NCBI GenBank assembly: GCA_947492995.1
Contig: CANLOU010000002.1
Span: 558,001 to 622,000 of the forward strand
Source: an uncultured Litoreibacter sp.
Lineage (GTDB): Bacteria > Pseudomonadota > Alphaproteobacteria > Rhodobacterales > Rhodobacteraceae
Length of the DNA: 64,000 nt
Reading direction: 5' to 3'
In this document: positions 17,638-26,636 of the stretch, piece after piece
How positions within the stretch are numbered: the stretch's first letter is position 1
How the letters are laid out: each line of letters opens with the position of its first letter
Notes under the pieces: generated by a model
What the model saw: only the letters and a program-made list of their open reading frames with translations
Databases searched by the model: none
Told to the model about the DNA's origin: nothing
Program-made: the position numbers and the translations under genes

Positions 17638-19134
17638 TTACTGAATACGCTGCCCATTCGCAAATACGCCGCCGGACGCGTCAATTTCCAGCTTGGTCGT
17701 CAGCGTGTCCGGGGTTGGGCCCGGCTTGGTGAACAGCCCGGACATCATTTTGATGCCCATGGCCTGTTGCTGTGGAACCAGCTGCATGGCGGTCAGTTTA
17801 TCCAGCAATGTGATGCCTCCTGACATGGCCAGGTCAACCGCGCCGGTCGGGCGCGGCACGCCCCCGAAGGTCTGCAGATCATTGTTGTCGAAGGTGAAGC
17901 CGCCGCTTCCGGTCAATGACGCGCCAGCTACGTTCACCTCAAGGGATTTTAGGTTGAGGCTTTCCAGCTTGCCCGGGATCTGCGATCCGTTCAGCGCCGC
18001 CGGGTCGAAGATGTTGACCACCCAGTTCGCCTTGCCATCCATTTCGACAACGACGTCAGCCGGGTCGCGGGGCAGCTGTTGTGCGGGGTCGACCATGGCC
18101 CAAAGAAAATCGCTGACAGTGAAGCCGCGCAAAGCGACGGTTGCGCCAAAGTCTTGCGGGGTCTGTGTTTCTCCGACAGGCATGAGAATGTCGAATTTGG
18201 ATGTGTCGTAATGCACGTCGACGGGGGGGAAGGGCAGGCCGGATATGGCGCCCGACATGTCGACCATGTTGCTGACAGTGCTGTAGCGGATTTTGTCGCC
18301 ATCCATCCCGATGCCAAAGCTGCCATCGGCCATGGTGCCGTTGATCTGGGTCGTTTGTCCCTCGGCAGTGACCTGAACGGCGTATGCCACCGGCCCAAAG
18401 CTCATATCGGCGTCAACGGCAAAGCCGGTTGAAAACACCTCGTCGGGCTCCAGGTCGCTGAAACCCTCGGGAATGGTGTTGTCGGATGCGACCTCCATGG
18501 AGTTGACTGTCAGGTCCACCGCAATCTGGTCGGGCTTGCCCGGCTCCGCGAAGAGCCCTTTCACGGTCATCGTGTCGACCGTATATTTCGCGATTTGTCG
18601 ACGCGTTGATGTCCCTTCGCTCACCCAGCTGCCGGACGTGTCGCGCAGCGCAATATCCATGCTGGCCGTCAGCGGTTGGTCGTCCACGATCAGGTTCGCC
18701 AGAGAATAGGACAGCGATGGGGCCGAGAATTCGTGGGTCATGTTGCCCGGGTCACCGCTTGCGACAACCCGCATGCCTTCTTGTGCAACATTGACGGTTA
18801 GCGTCATCGGCGCGCCGCCACTGTCAGAGGCCACAACATTGGCAGCCATGTTAGAGGGGAAGTCGATGGCCACGGTCCCGTCACCCAGTGCGCGAAACAC
18901 CATGGACCCTGTCAGCGATGTCGTCGACTTCATGTCCTGCGTGTCGGTCGTCATGACGATGTCGGAGACCGCAAGGCTTGAGCCGGAATTCGTCTCGCTG
19001 GCCGCGACCGTGCCATAGACTGACATTTGCGCCTTGATGCCGTCCCAAACGTCAGACGGGGTCAGGTCGGCCAAGGCGGGAGAGGTCGACAGCCCAATAA
19101 CGGAGATCAATGTGCATGCAGTCAATCGGGCCAT
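17638..19134 (-). CDS. exported DUF2125-family protein
   Basis: A 498-residue protein with a signal peptide (SPALADL) and no obvious membrane segment afterwards. It is beta-rich, with repeated blocks such as VSDIVMTTDTQDM, VDTMTVKGLFAE and LNLKSLEVNVAGASLTG, which fits DUF2125, a family of unknown function in alphaproteobacteria. The pattern resembles AsmA-like lipid-interacting proteins, but that is only a resemblance. The ATG at 19134 is chosen because AAAGGA is 7 bases upstream; a longer frame starts at 19155. Confidence 0.75.
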   Translation of the reverse strand: MARLTACTLISVIGLSTSPALADLTPSDVWDGIKAQMSVYGTVAASETNSGSSLAVSDIVMTTDTQDMKSTTSLTGSMVFRALGDGTVAIDFPSNMAANVVASDSGGAPMTLTVNVAQEGMRVVASGDPGNMTHEFSAPSLSYSLANLIVDDQPLTASMDIALRDTSGSWVSEGTSTRRQIAKYTVDTMTVKGLFAEPGKPDQIAVDLTVNSMEVASDNTIPEGFSDLEPDEVFSTGFAVDADMSFGPVAYAVQVTAEGQTTQINGTMADGSFGIGMDGDKIRYSTVSNMVDMSGAISGLPFPPVDVHYDTSKFDILMPVGETQTPQDFGATVALRGFTVSDFLWAMVDPAQQLPRDPADVVVEMDGKANWVVNIFDPAALNGSQIPGKLESLNLKSLEVNVAGASLTGSGGFTFDNNDLQTFGGVPRPTGAVDLAMSGGITLLDKLTAMQLVPQQQAMGIKMMSGLFTKPGPTPDTLTTKLEIDASGGVFANGQRIQ

Positions 19135-19250
19135 AACGCGGTCCTTTCTGGACAAAACAAAGGGGTAGGGCGGCCACGCCCCAATATCATATCTGATTTT
19201 GGCCGACTTGGTCTTGGCCTACAACCGCTGCTTGCCAGAGGCAGAAATGC

Positions 19251-19472
19251 CTAGCTGGTCCCGTTCGGCTTGGCCTTGCCAGCCAAATAGTCACGTGCCC
19301 GGATTTCGGCGCGTCGAACGCGCATCGAGGTCAAGAACGCCTCTTGGGTGGTTTGGGAAGACGCGCCAAGAATTTCAGCAACCTTCTTGGCGATATCTTC
19401 ATCGCCCGTCTCTTTTTCCAACTTCAGCGTTTCAAGCGCCAATTGGTCCGCAATGTCTTCCGTAACGCCCAT
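19251..19472 (-). CDS. small conserved-looking helical protein
   Basis: A 73-residue, charged, fully helical protein (LALETLKLEKETGDEDIAKKV; then SMRVRRAEIRARDYLAG). It starts one base after the stop of the alpha/beta hydrolase gene, so the two are in an operon. It has no cysteine or signal peptide and I do not recognise its family. Confidence 0.65.
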   Translation of the reverse strand: MGVTEDIADQLALETLKLEKETGDEDIAKKVAEILGASSQTTQEAFLTSMRVRRAEIRARDYLAGKAKPNGTS

Positions 19473-19473
19473 C

Positions 19474-20130
19474 TTAGCGGGTGTTTTCTGTCAGGCGGCG
19501 GCGGACGTAGTCTTCGACCGAGCCGGTCATTGTGTCCATGTGGTCGTCTTCGAAGAAGTGACCGGCACCGTCTACCTGCTGATGGGTGATTGTGATGCCC
19601 TTCTGCTCATGCAGCTTGCCGACCAGCGATTCCGTGTCGGCGGGCGGGGCGACGCGGTCGCCGGACCCGTTGATGACCAGACCCGAAGCCGGGCACGGGG
19701 CCAGGAAGGAGAAGTCATACATGTTGGCCGGTGGGCTCACGCTGATAAATCCGGTGATTTCCGGGCGGCGCATCAAAAGCTGCATGCCGATCCAGGCTCC
19801 AAACGAGAAACCGGCCACCCAGCAATGTTTGGCGTTCTGGTTCATGGATTGCAGATAATCGAGCGCGGATGCGGCATCTGACAGCTCGCCAATGCCTTGG
19901 TCATACTCGCCCTGACTGCGCCCCACGCCGCGGAAATTGAAACGCAAGACGTTGAAGCCCATATTGTGGAACGTGTAGTGCAGATTGTAGACGACGCGGT
20001 TGTTCATCGTGCCGCCAAACTGCGGGTGCGGGTGCAAGATGATCGCGATCGGCGCGTCTTTCATGCCTTTGTGGGGGTGGTACCGGCCTTCCAGACGCCC
20101 TTCTGGGCCTGGGAAAATCACTTCGGGCAT
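19474..20130 (-). CDS. alpha/beta hydrolase (COG2945-like)
   Basis: A 218-residue cytoplasmic serine hydrolase. The nucleophile elbow is GFSFGAW near residue 109, the oxyanion region is HPHPQFGGTMNNRVV near 33, and the catalytic His is in GAGHFFEDD near 190 with an acid in NGSGDRVAPP. Family members are small esterases of unknown substrate. It is divergent from the iscR-suf operon and leads a two-gene unit with the small helical protein. Confidence 0.85.
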   Translation of the reverse strand: MPEVIFPGPEGRLEGRYHPHKGMKDAPIAIILHPHPQFGGTMNNRVVYNLHYTFHNMGFNVLRFNFRGVGRSQGEYDQGIGELSDAASALDYLQSMNQNAKHCWVAGFSFGAWIGMQLLMRRPEITGFISVSPPANMYDFSFLAPCPASGLVINGSGDRVAPPADTESLVGKLHEQKGITITHQQVDGAGHFFEDDHMDTMTGSVEDYVRRRLTENTR

Positions 20131-20170
20131 ATTGGTCTCTTCGTCCTTGTCGTCACCTGAAACAGTCCAA

Positions 20171-20208
20171 TCTTGACGACTTCACTCAGGTAACCTAGAA
20201 TTATTCTA
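20171..20208 (+). promoter_or_regulatory. iscR-suf promoter with IscR-like and Irr-like sites
   Basis: TTGACG (20173-20178) and TAGAAT (20196-20201) with a 17-base spacer form a strong sigma-70 promoter. TTGAC-N5-CACTC-AGGTAA (20173-20193) resembles an IscR type 1 site. The dyad TAGAA-TTA-TTCTA (20196-20208) overlaps the -10 and resembles the iron-control element bound by Irr in alphaproteobacteria. This arrangement would let cluster status and iron/haem status both repress the operon. Site names rest on recalled consensus patterns. Confidence 0.65.
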
Positions 20209-20305
20209 AGTTGGGGCGTGCGGCCATGGCCGACGGTCCACCTGACCTAAGGCCAGTGCGGCCTTGCGTCAATGGGAAACGCCGAATGCAAATTGGGGAG
20301 GCGTC

Positions 20306-20767
20306 ATGAAATTAAGTACCAAAGGGCGCTACGCGATGGTTGCTTTGGCCGATCTTGCGCTGGCATCTGAAAGCGATCTTGTCTCCTTGGGCGAAATCTC
20401 GAAACGCCAGGACATCTCGTTGCCCTATCTTGAGCAGCTCTTCGTCAAGCTGCGCCGCGCAGGTATTGTGGATTCCGTGCGGGGGCCCGGCGGGGGGTAC
20501 AAGCTGTCGAAATCGGCGGATGCCATCCGTGTGTCGGAGATTTTGGAAGCGGTTGATGAAACGGTCAGCGCAATGCATGCTGGCGCCGGTGCGTCGGGCG
20601 CATCATCGGGGTCGCGCGCGCAATCCATGACCAACAGGTTGTGGGAAGGGCTGTCGGCGCATGTCTACGTGTTTTTGCACCAAACGCGCTTGTCCGATGT
20701 CGTGGGCAACGAGTTAACGCCGTGTCCCGCCGTGCCCAACCTGTTCGAAGTGGTGGATGAAGGATGA
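20306..20767 (+). CDS. iscR: Rrf2-family regulator, IscR-like
   Basis: A 153-residue winged-helix regulator that opens with MKLSTKGRYAMVAL and has the IscR wing SVRGPGGGYKLS. It is first in the suf operon and probably represses it. In place of the three clustered cysteines of classical IscR there is a Gly/Ser-rich segment (HAGAGASGASSGSR, residues 91-104); the only cysteine is C140 near the C-terminus. IscR of Rhodobacter is known to bind a cluster with an unusual single-cysteine arrangement, so this is probably functional. The ATG at 20306 follows ggggagg. Confidence 0.92.
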   Translation: MKLSTKGRYAMVALADLALASESDLVSLGEISKRQDISLPYLEQLFVKLRRAGIVDSVRGPGGGYKLSKSADAIRVSEILEAVDETVSAMHAGAGASGASSGSRAQSMTNRLWEGLSAHVYVFLHQTRLSDVVGNELTPCPAVPNLFEVVDEG

Positions 20768-20768
20768 G

Positions 20769-20870
20769 GTTTTGCGCCGCCTTCGGCGTCGCGATGGTGG
20801 GGGCCAGCCCCCACACCCCCGCATTTATGGGGCTCTGCCCCAAACCCCGGGATATTTTTGAACATGGGAA
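20769..20870 (+). repeat. GC-rich multi-hairpin intergenic element
   Basis: Between iscR and the desulfurase lies a block of hairpins: CGCCTTCGGCG, GTGGGGGC-CA-GCCCCCAC (20797-20814) and GGGGC-TCT-GCCCC (20829-20841), ending in CCCCGGGATATTTTTG. I recall this overall pattern as a frequent intergenic repeat in Rhodobacteraceae genomes. Only one copy is in the window, so its repeat nature is not shown here. Confidence 0.5.
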
Positions 20871-20873
20871 GAC

Positions 20874-21917
20874 ATGAGCCGCATCTATCTGGATCATAAC
20901 GCAACGACACCCCTGCGGGCGCAGGCACGTGACGCCATGGTTGCGGCGATGGATGTCTTGGGCAACCCGTCCTCTGTGCATGCCGAAGGCCGCGCGGCGA
21001 AAGGGTTGATCGAGCGGGCGCGCGGCCAGATTTCCGAGGCCTTTGGGGCATCGGGTGCGGATATTGTTTTTACGTCTTCGGCCACGGAAGCGGCCGCCTT
21101 GGCCTGCGCAGGGCGCGATTTGACGAGCGGCGGGATAGAGCATGATGCAGTCGGGGCGTGGACGTCTCAAACATTGCCTGTGGATGCAAACGGGTGTGTC
21201 GCGGTGCTGGACCCGGCTCAAAGTGCGCTACAACTTGCCAATAGCGAAACCGGCGTCGTGCAGACCTTGCCGGCCGGGTTGGCAGTGAGCGACATGACGC
21301 AAGGCTTCGGGAAGCTGCCGGTTGGTTTTGCCTGGTCGGGGGCGGACATGGCGTTGGTCTCCGCGCACAAGCTGGGCGGGCCAAAAGGTGCCGGCGCGTT
21401 GGTGTTGCGGCAGGGCTTGGATGTCACCACCCAGATCAAGGGGGGCGGGCAGGAGATGGGCCGCCGGTCCGGAACAGAAAATGTGATCGGCATCGCCGGA
21501 TTTGGCGCGGCGGCGCAGGCCGCGGCCCGCGATTTGGCGGATGGGGTCTGGGATCGGGTTGCAGAGCTTAGAAAGATTCTAGAAAAGGCCATTGAGGCTG
21601 AAGCTCCGCAGACTATCTTTGTAGGGCGGTCGGCGGCTCGTTTGCCCAACACGTCGTGCTTCGCCACGCCCGGCTGGAAAGGCGAGACGCAGGTGATGGC
21701 GATGGATCTGGCGGGGTTTGCGATCAGCGCGGGCTCGGCCTGTTCCAGCGGCAAGGTCAAGGCCAGCCGCGTGTTGCAGGCGATGGGCTTTGACGATGTG
21801 ACGGCGTCCAGCGCCGTCCGGGTGTCCTTGGGGCCCGAGACGACCGAGGAAGAGATTTTGCGCTTCGCCGATGCGTGGTGCGCAGCCGAGAAGAAATACC
21901 GGGCCAAGGCGGCCTAG
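20874..21917 (+). CDS. cysteine desulfurase, NifS/IscS group
   Basis: A 347-residue class V PLP enzyme that releases sulfur from cysteine for Fe-S cluster assembly. It begins IYLDHNATTP, has the PLP lysine K166 in SAHKLGGPKG, and the persulfide-carrying C290 in SAGSACSSGKVKASRV. It is shorter than typical IscS (about 400 residues). A second desulfurase of the SufS group closes the operon, so the cluster carries two. The start at 20874 lies right after the hairpin element. Confidence 0.92.
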   Translation: MSRIYLDHNATTPLRAQARDAMVAAMDVLGNPSSVHAEGRAAKGLIERARGQISEAFGASGADIVFTSSATEAAALACAGRDLTSGGIEHDAVGAWTSQTLPVDANGCVAVLDPAQSALQLANSETGVVQTLPAGLAVSDMTQGFGKLPVGFAWSGADMALVSAHKLGGPKGAGALVLRQGLDVTTQIKGGGQEMGRRSGTENVIGIAGFGAAAQAAARDLADGVWDRVAELRKILEKAIEAEAPQTIFVGRSAARLPNTSCFATPGWKGETQVMAMDLAGFAISAGSACSSGKVKASRVLQAMGFDDVTASSAVRVSLGPETTEEEILRFADAWCAAEKKYRAKAA

Positions 21918-21929
21918 AAGGAGAAGCCA

Positions 21930-23450
21930 ATGTCACTCGACACAGATGTCAAAGACGGCGTGGATCAGGACACCGTGGATGCGGTCCGCGAGGTTGGCGG
22001 AGCCTATAAATACGGTTGGGAAACCGAGATCGAGATGGACTACGCGCCCATCGGCGTGAACGAGGACATCGTGCGCCTGATCTCTGAGAAGAACGCTGAG
22101 CCTGAGTGGATGACTGAGTGGCGCCTGCAGGCTTTTGAGCGCTGGAAGCAGATGAAAGAGCCTGAATGGGCGATGGTCGACTACCCCAAGATCGACTATC
22201 AGGACATCTATTATTACGCGTCCCCCAAATCCATGGCGGAGAAGCCTAAATCTTTGGATGATGTCGACCCTAAGCTGCTCGAAACCTATAAAAAGCTGGG
22301 CATCCCGCTGAAAGAACAGATGATCCTTGCGGGTGTCGAAGGCGCTGAAAACATGGACGCCGAAGCGCCGCGCAAAGTGGCCGTGGATGCGGTGTTTGAC
22401 TCAGTGTCCGTGGGCACAACCTTCCAAGAGGAGTTGAAGAAGGCCGGCGTCATCTTCTGCTCCATCTCTGAGGCCATTCAGGACCACCCGGAGCTGGTGA
22501 AAAAATACCTCGGCACGGTGGTGCCGCAGTCTGACAACTTCTTTGCGACGTTGAACTCGGCGGTCTTCTCGGACGGCTCGTTTGTCTACGTGCCGCCGAA
22601 CACCAAATGCCCGATGGAGCTGTCCACATATTTCCGCATCAACGCCGAAAACACCGGTCAGTTCGAGCGGACGCTCATCATCGCCGACAAGGGCTCTTAT
22701 GTGTCCTACCTCGAAGGCTGCACGGCCCCGATGCGCGACACCAACCAGCTGCATGCAGCGGTCGTGGAATTGGTCTTGGAGGATGACGCCGAGATCAAAT
22801 ACTCCACTGTGCAAAACTGGTACCCTGGTGACGAGAACGGCAAGGGTGGCATCTACAACTTTGTCACCAAACGCGCCGATTGCCGGGGCGCACGGTCCAA
22901 GGTGATGTGGACGCAGGTCGAAACCGGGTCGGCGGTCACTTGGAAATACCCAAGCTGCATCCTGCGCGGCGACGACAGCCAGGGCGAATTTTATTCCATC
23001 GCCATCGCCAACAACATGCAGCAGGCCGACACGGGCACCAAAATGGTGCATCTGGGCAAGCGTACCAAGTCGCGGATCGTGTCCAAGGGCATCAGCGCGG
23101 GCAAGGCGCAAAACACCTATCGCGGGCTGGTGTCGATGCACCCGCGCGCGAAGGACTCGCGCAACTATACTCAATGCGACTCGCTACTTATTGGTGACAA
23201 ATGCGGGGCGCACACGGTGCCCTATATTGAGGTGAAGAATAACTCGTCGCGTGTGGAACATGAGGCAACAACCTCCAAAGTGGACGACGACCAGCTGTTC
23301 TACTGCCGCCAGCGTGGCATGGACGAGGAAGAGGCCGTGGCCTTGGTCGTCAACGGCTTCTGTAAGGAAGTGCTGCAAGCCCTGCCGATGGAATTCGCCA
23401 TGGAGGCGCAGGCGCTGGTCGCGATCTCGCTTGAAGGATCTGTGGGCTAA
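21930..23450 (+). CDS. sufB: Fe-S cluster scaffold subunit SufB
   Basis: A 506-residue SufB, the scaffold protein of the SufBCD complex on which clusters are built in the cytoplasm. Family landmarks include [37 protein letters not shown] and the C-terminal [15 protein letters not shown] ribosome site (aaggagaag) precedes the ATG, 12 bases after the desulfurase stop. Confidence 0.97.
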   Translation: MSLDTDVKDGVDQDTVDAVREVGGAYKYGWETEIEMDYAPIGVNEDIVRLISEKNAEPEWMTEWRLQAFERWKQMKEPEWAMVDYPKIDYQDIYYYASPKSMAEKPKSLDDVDPKLLETYKKLGIPLKEQMILAGVEGAENMDAEAPRKVAVDAVFDSVSVGTTFQEELKKAGVIFCSISEAIQDHPELVKKYLGTVVPQSDNFFATLNSAVFSDGSFVYVPPNTKCPMELSTYFRINAENTGQFERTLIIADKGSYVSYLEGCTAPMRDTNQLHAAVVELVLEDDAEIKYSTVQNWYPGDENGKGGIYNFVTKRADCRGARSKVMWTQVETGSAVTWKYPSCILRGDDSQGEFYSIAIANNMQQADTGTKMVHLGKRTKSRIVSKGISAGKAQNTYRGLVSMHPRAKDSRNYTQCDSLLIGDKCGAHTVPYIEVKNNSSRVEHEATTSKVDDDQLFYCRQRGMDEEEAVALVVNGFCKEVLQALPMEFAMEAQALVAISLEGSVG

Positions 23451-23496
23451 GCCTCACATCAAGGAATTGCCGCAAGGCACAGAAGGAACAGAAAAG

Positions 23497-24252
23497 ATGT
23501 TGGAAATCAAAAATCTGCAGGTCGGTCTTGAAGAAGAGGATAAGCAAATCCTCAAAGGTGTGGACCTAAACATCTGCGCGGGCGAAGTGCATGCGATCAT
23601 GGGGCCGAACGGGTCTGGCAAGTCAACGCTGTCCTACGTTTTGTCGGGCAAAGACGGCTACGAGGTGACTGGTGGCTCGGCTGCGCTGAATGGCGAGGAA
23701 TTGCTGGAGATGGAGCCTGAAGAACGCGCGGCGGCTGGCCTGTTTCTGGCTTTTCAATACCCGGTTGAAATCCCCGGCGTTGGCAACATGACGTTCCTTC
23801 GCACTGCAGTGAACGCGCAGCGCAAGGCCCGTGGCGAGGATGAGCTGTCTGCAGGTGAATTCCTGAAAGTCATCCGCGCCAAGGCCAAAGACCTCGAAAT
23901 CGACGCCGATATGCTCAAGCGCCCCGTGAATGTGGGCTTCTCTGGCGGCGAGAAGAAGCGCAACGAAATCCTGCAAATGGCGATGCTGGAACCCAAGATG
24001 TGCATCTTGGATGAAACGGATTCGGGCCTTGATGTGGATGCAATGAAGCTGGTTAGCCACGGCGTGAACGCGCTGCGTGACGCAGGTCGGTCTTTCCTTG
24101 TTATTACGCATTATCAACGGCTTCTGGACCATATCAAACCCGATGTGGTGCACATTATGGCCAATGGCCGCATCATCAAATCCGGCGGGCCAGAGCTGGC
24201 GTTGGAAGTCGAAAACAACGGCTATGCCGATCTGCTGGCAGAGGTTGCCTGA
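23497..24252 (+). CDS. sufC: Fe-S assembly ATPase SufC
   Basis: A 251-residue ABC-type ATPase that drives SufBCD. Walker A is GPNGSGKSTLSYVLSG, the signature is GFSGGEKKRNEILQMA, and Walker B is MCILDETDSGLD, all typical of SufC. The frame extends upstream into sufB, but MLEIKNLQ at 23497 is the family start and follows gaagga. Confidence 0.97.
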   Translation: MLEIKNLQVGLEEEDKQILKGVDLNICAGEVHAIMGPNGSGKSTLSYVLSGKDGYEVTGGSAALNGEELLEMEPEERAAAGLFLAFQYPVEIPGVGNMTFLRTAVNAQRKARGEDELSAGEFLKVIRAKAKDLEIDADMLKRPVNVGFSGGEKKRNEILQMAMLEPKMCILDETDSGLDVDAMKLVSHGVNALRDAGRSFLVITHYQRLLDHIKPDVVHIMANGRIIKSGGPELALEVENNGYADLLAEVA

Positions 24253-25529
24253 TGGCAGTTGCACCAAATCAAGGCGGCGACGACCGACTGGCCGCGCTAA
24301 ATGTTGCATCAGACGGATGGGTTGCGCCCGCGCGTGCGGATGCTTTTGCCCGGCTCGTGGCAATGGGCCTGCCAACCAAACGCGACGAGTACTGGAAATA
24401 CACTGATCCATCGTCGCTCGCGGCGGAAGCTCCTGCGCCTGCGGCTTTGTATGACAATGGCGACCCACCGCTGTTTGAAGAATTGGACCGGTTGAAGGTC
24501 GTCTTTGTCGATGGCGTATTCGACGCGGATGCCTCCGATGATCTGGGCCTTGCCAACCTGGAGATTTCGCGCCTCGCCGATGCGGCGGATGCAGATATTC
24601 ATTGGGCCCAAAGCCTGTACGGCGCGCTGGAAAGCAACGGCCAAATGCCGGTGGCGCGCCCGCTGGCCGCGCTCAACACTGCTATGGCAACGGACGGTAT
24701 TTTGATACGCGCGACGGGCGCGGCCAGCAAGCCTGTTCATTTCATCTACAACCATAAGTCCGAGACCTCGGACGCGATCTTGCATCACGTCATCAAGGTT
24801 GAGGAAGGCGCAGACGTCACGATTATCGAAAATGGCCCGGCTGCGGCGCGCTTGAACACAGTCATGGAAGTTGATGTGGCCGACCGCGCCGCGTTCCATC
24901 ATGTCCGCGCGCAGGGTGACGACCATGAACGCCGCGCCGTGACCCATATTTTCGCGCGTCTTGCGACGGAAAGCACGTTCAAGTCCTTCACATTGACCGC
25001 AAACGGCGTGCTCACGCGCAATGAATGCATCATCGAGCTGACAGGTGACGACGCGACCGCGTCCGTCGCAGGGGCTGCCGTCGGGGATGGCGTGTTCCAT
25101 CACGACGACACGGTCTTCATCACCCATGACGCGCTGAATTGCGAAAGCCGGCAGGTCTTCAAAAAGGTGCTGCGCAACGGGGCCGTGGGCGTGTTCCAAG
25201 GCAAAATCCTCGTCAAAGAGGGGGCGCAGAAGACGGACGGGTATCAGATCAGCCAGTCGCTGCTTCTGGATGATGACAGTCAGTTTCTGGCGAAGCCAGA
25301 GCTGGAGATTTACGCCGATGACGTGGCTTGTAGCCACGGCTCGACGTCTGGTGCGATTGACGAAGATGCGTTGTTCTACCTTCAGTCGCGCGGTGTACCG
25401 CTGGCGCAGGCCCAGGATTTGCTGGTGCTGGCCTTCCTTGCGGAAGCCTTGGACGAGGTTGAATCCGACGAGATTGCCGACAACATGCGTGCCCGCCTGG
25501 AACGCTGGCTGACGCGGCGCAGCGCGTAG
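24252..25529 (+). CDS. sufD: Fe-S assembly protein SufD
   Basis: A 425-residue SufD, the structural partner of SufB. Landmarks are the N-terminal RDEYWKYTDPSSL, the beta-helix core, and the C-terminal ACSHGSTSGAIDEDALFYLQSRG. The start codon shares one base with the sufC stop. SufBCD together assemble clusters under iron limitation or oxidative stress. Confidence 0.96.
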   Translation: MAVAPNQGGDDRLAALNVASDGWVAPARADAFARLVAMGLPTKRDEYWKYTDPSSLAAEAPAPAALYDNGDPPLFEELDRLKVVFVDGVFDADASDDLGLANLEISRLADAADADIHWAQSLYGALESNGQMPVARPLAALNTAMATDGILIRATGAASKPVHFIYNHKSETSDAILHHVIKVEEGADVTIIENGPAAARLNTVMEVDVADRAAFHHVRAQGDDHERRAVTHIFARLATESTFKSFTLTANGVLTRNECIIELTGDDATASVAGAAVGDGVFHHDDTVFITHDALNCESRQVFKKVLRNGAVGVFQGKILVKEGAQKTDGYQISQSLLLDDDSQFLAKPELEIYADDVACSHGSTSGAIDEDALFYLQSRGVPLAQAQDLLVLAFLAEALDEVESDEIADNMRARLERWLTRRSA

Positions 25530-25533
25530 CTGC

Positions 25534-26043
25534 ATGTCAACGGTTTCGGCCATATTGCGCAGCTACCGTGCTCCGCGCGACGTGATGCGGAAACATCGGG
25601 CAGAAGGCGCGGACGAGGCGCTGGGTCTGATGTGGCTGTTCATCGCCTGCATCCTGTTTTTCGTCGCGCGTCTGCCTGAGCTGTCTCGCCAGTCACATTT
25701 CGCGGCGCTGGAAGGCGTTGAACAACCGGTTGCCAGTCTGGCGTTGCCGCTGTTTTACGGCACAGTTTTGCTTGCCCCTTTGATGTTCATGTTGGTCGCG
25801 GCGCTGGGTCACCTGGCGGCAAAGGCTTTGGGCGGGCAGGGCGTGTGGCTGGACGGTCGGCTGGCGCTTTTCTGGGCTTTGCTTTGCACCGCGCCGGTGG
25901 TGTTGTTCCAGGGGATGGTTGCCGGGTTTGTCGGTCCGGGCCCGGGGCTGTCATTTGCCTCCATGCTGGTCTTTGCGGTGTTCATGTTCTTCTGGGTCAA
26001 TAACCTGATCGCGTTGGAACGCACCAAGGAGACCACGTTATGA
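25534..26043 (+). CDS. Yip1-like membrane protein 1
   Basis: A 169-residue inner-membrane protein with about four hydrophobic segments (around residues 31-46, 68-95, 108-128 and 137-158). The N-terminus is positively charged and cytosolic-looking (SYRAPRDVMRKHRAEG). It lies 4 bases after sufD and overlaps the next Yip1-like gene. Yip1-type proteins between sufD and sufS recur in this bacterial group, as I recall, but no role in Fe-S assembly is established. Confidence 0.75.
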   Translation: MSTVSAILRSYRAPRDVMRKHRAEGADEALGLMWLFIACILFFVARLPELSRQSHFAALEGVEQPVASLALPLFYGTVLLAPLMFMLVAALGHLAAKALGGQGVWLDGRLALFWALLCTAPVVLFQGMVAGFVGPGPGLSFASMLVFAVFMFFWVNNLIALERTKETTL

Positions 26044-26636
26044 TTGGCCACCTGCTGAAAATGGTTCAGTTCTCGATCCAGTCGCCCAAAGAGGGCGCGC
26101 AGATGGTCTTGGCCGCGAAACCAAACCGCGAGGTCCTGTGGACGATCCTGGTGGTGATTGTCGCCCTCACGGTCATCTTGGCGCAGATCATGACCTACAT
26201 CGTTCCGACACCCGCCGAAGCGCAGCAGCTGATGCCATTCGCGTCCTCGCCTGTGATGTTCGCGTTGGTGATGTGGGGGCTGCTGGTTTTGATGGTGTTT
26301 TGCACCCACTATATCGGGCAGGTCTTTGGCGGGACGGGGGCTTTTGATGATAGCCTCATCATCGTCATCTGGTTGCAGGCGATCTTGTTGGTCGTGCAGG
26401 TCGCTCAGATCGTGCTCGCCGTGATCTCGCCGTTTCTCGCAGCAATGTTCGGGCTCGCGTTCGGGCTTTTGTCCGTCTGGATTTTTGTCAACTTCGTCGC
26501 CGTGGTGCATGGCTTCAAGAACCTTGGCATGGTGCTGGTGGCCATCATTTTGTCGATGATTGGCGTGGTCTTTGGCTTGAGCATTATTTTCGTTTTCATT
26601 GCAATTCTGTTCGGGGTGGACCTGCCCAATGCCTAG
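26040..26636 (+). CDS. Yip1-family membrane protein 2
   Basis: A 198-residue membrane protein with the Yip1 look: an N-terminal amphipathic stretch (MVQFSIQSPKEGAQMVLAA), then about five hydrophobic helices. It overlaps the preceding membrane gene by 4 bases and the following sufS by 8 bases, so all three are translationally coupled. The pair may form one membrane complex; the substrate or function is unknown. Confidence 0.8.
   Translation: MIGHLLKMVQFSIQSPKEGAQMVLAAKPNREVLWTILVVIVALTVILAQIMTYIVPTPAEAQQLMPFASSPVMFALVMWGLLVLMVFCTHYIGQVFGGTGAFDDSLIIVIWLQAILLVVQVAQIVLAVISPFLAAMFGLAFGLLSVWIFVNFVAVVHGFKNLGMVLVAIILSMIGVVFGLSIIFVFIAILFGVDLPNA

Noticed and set aside
24309-25553. 414-codon open frame opposite sufD
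   Set aside because: Mirror of sufD by codon bias; no recognisable motif.
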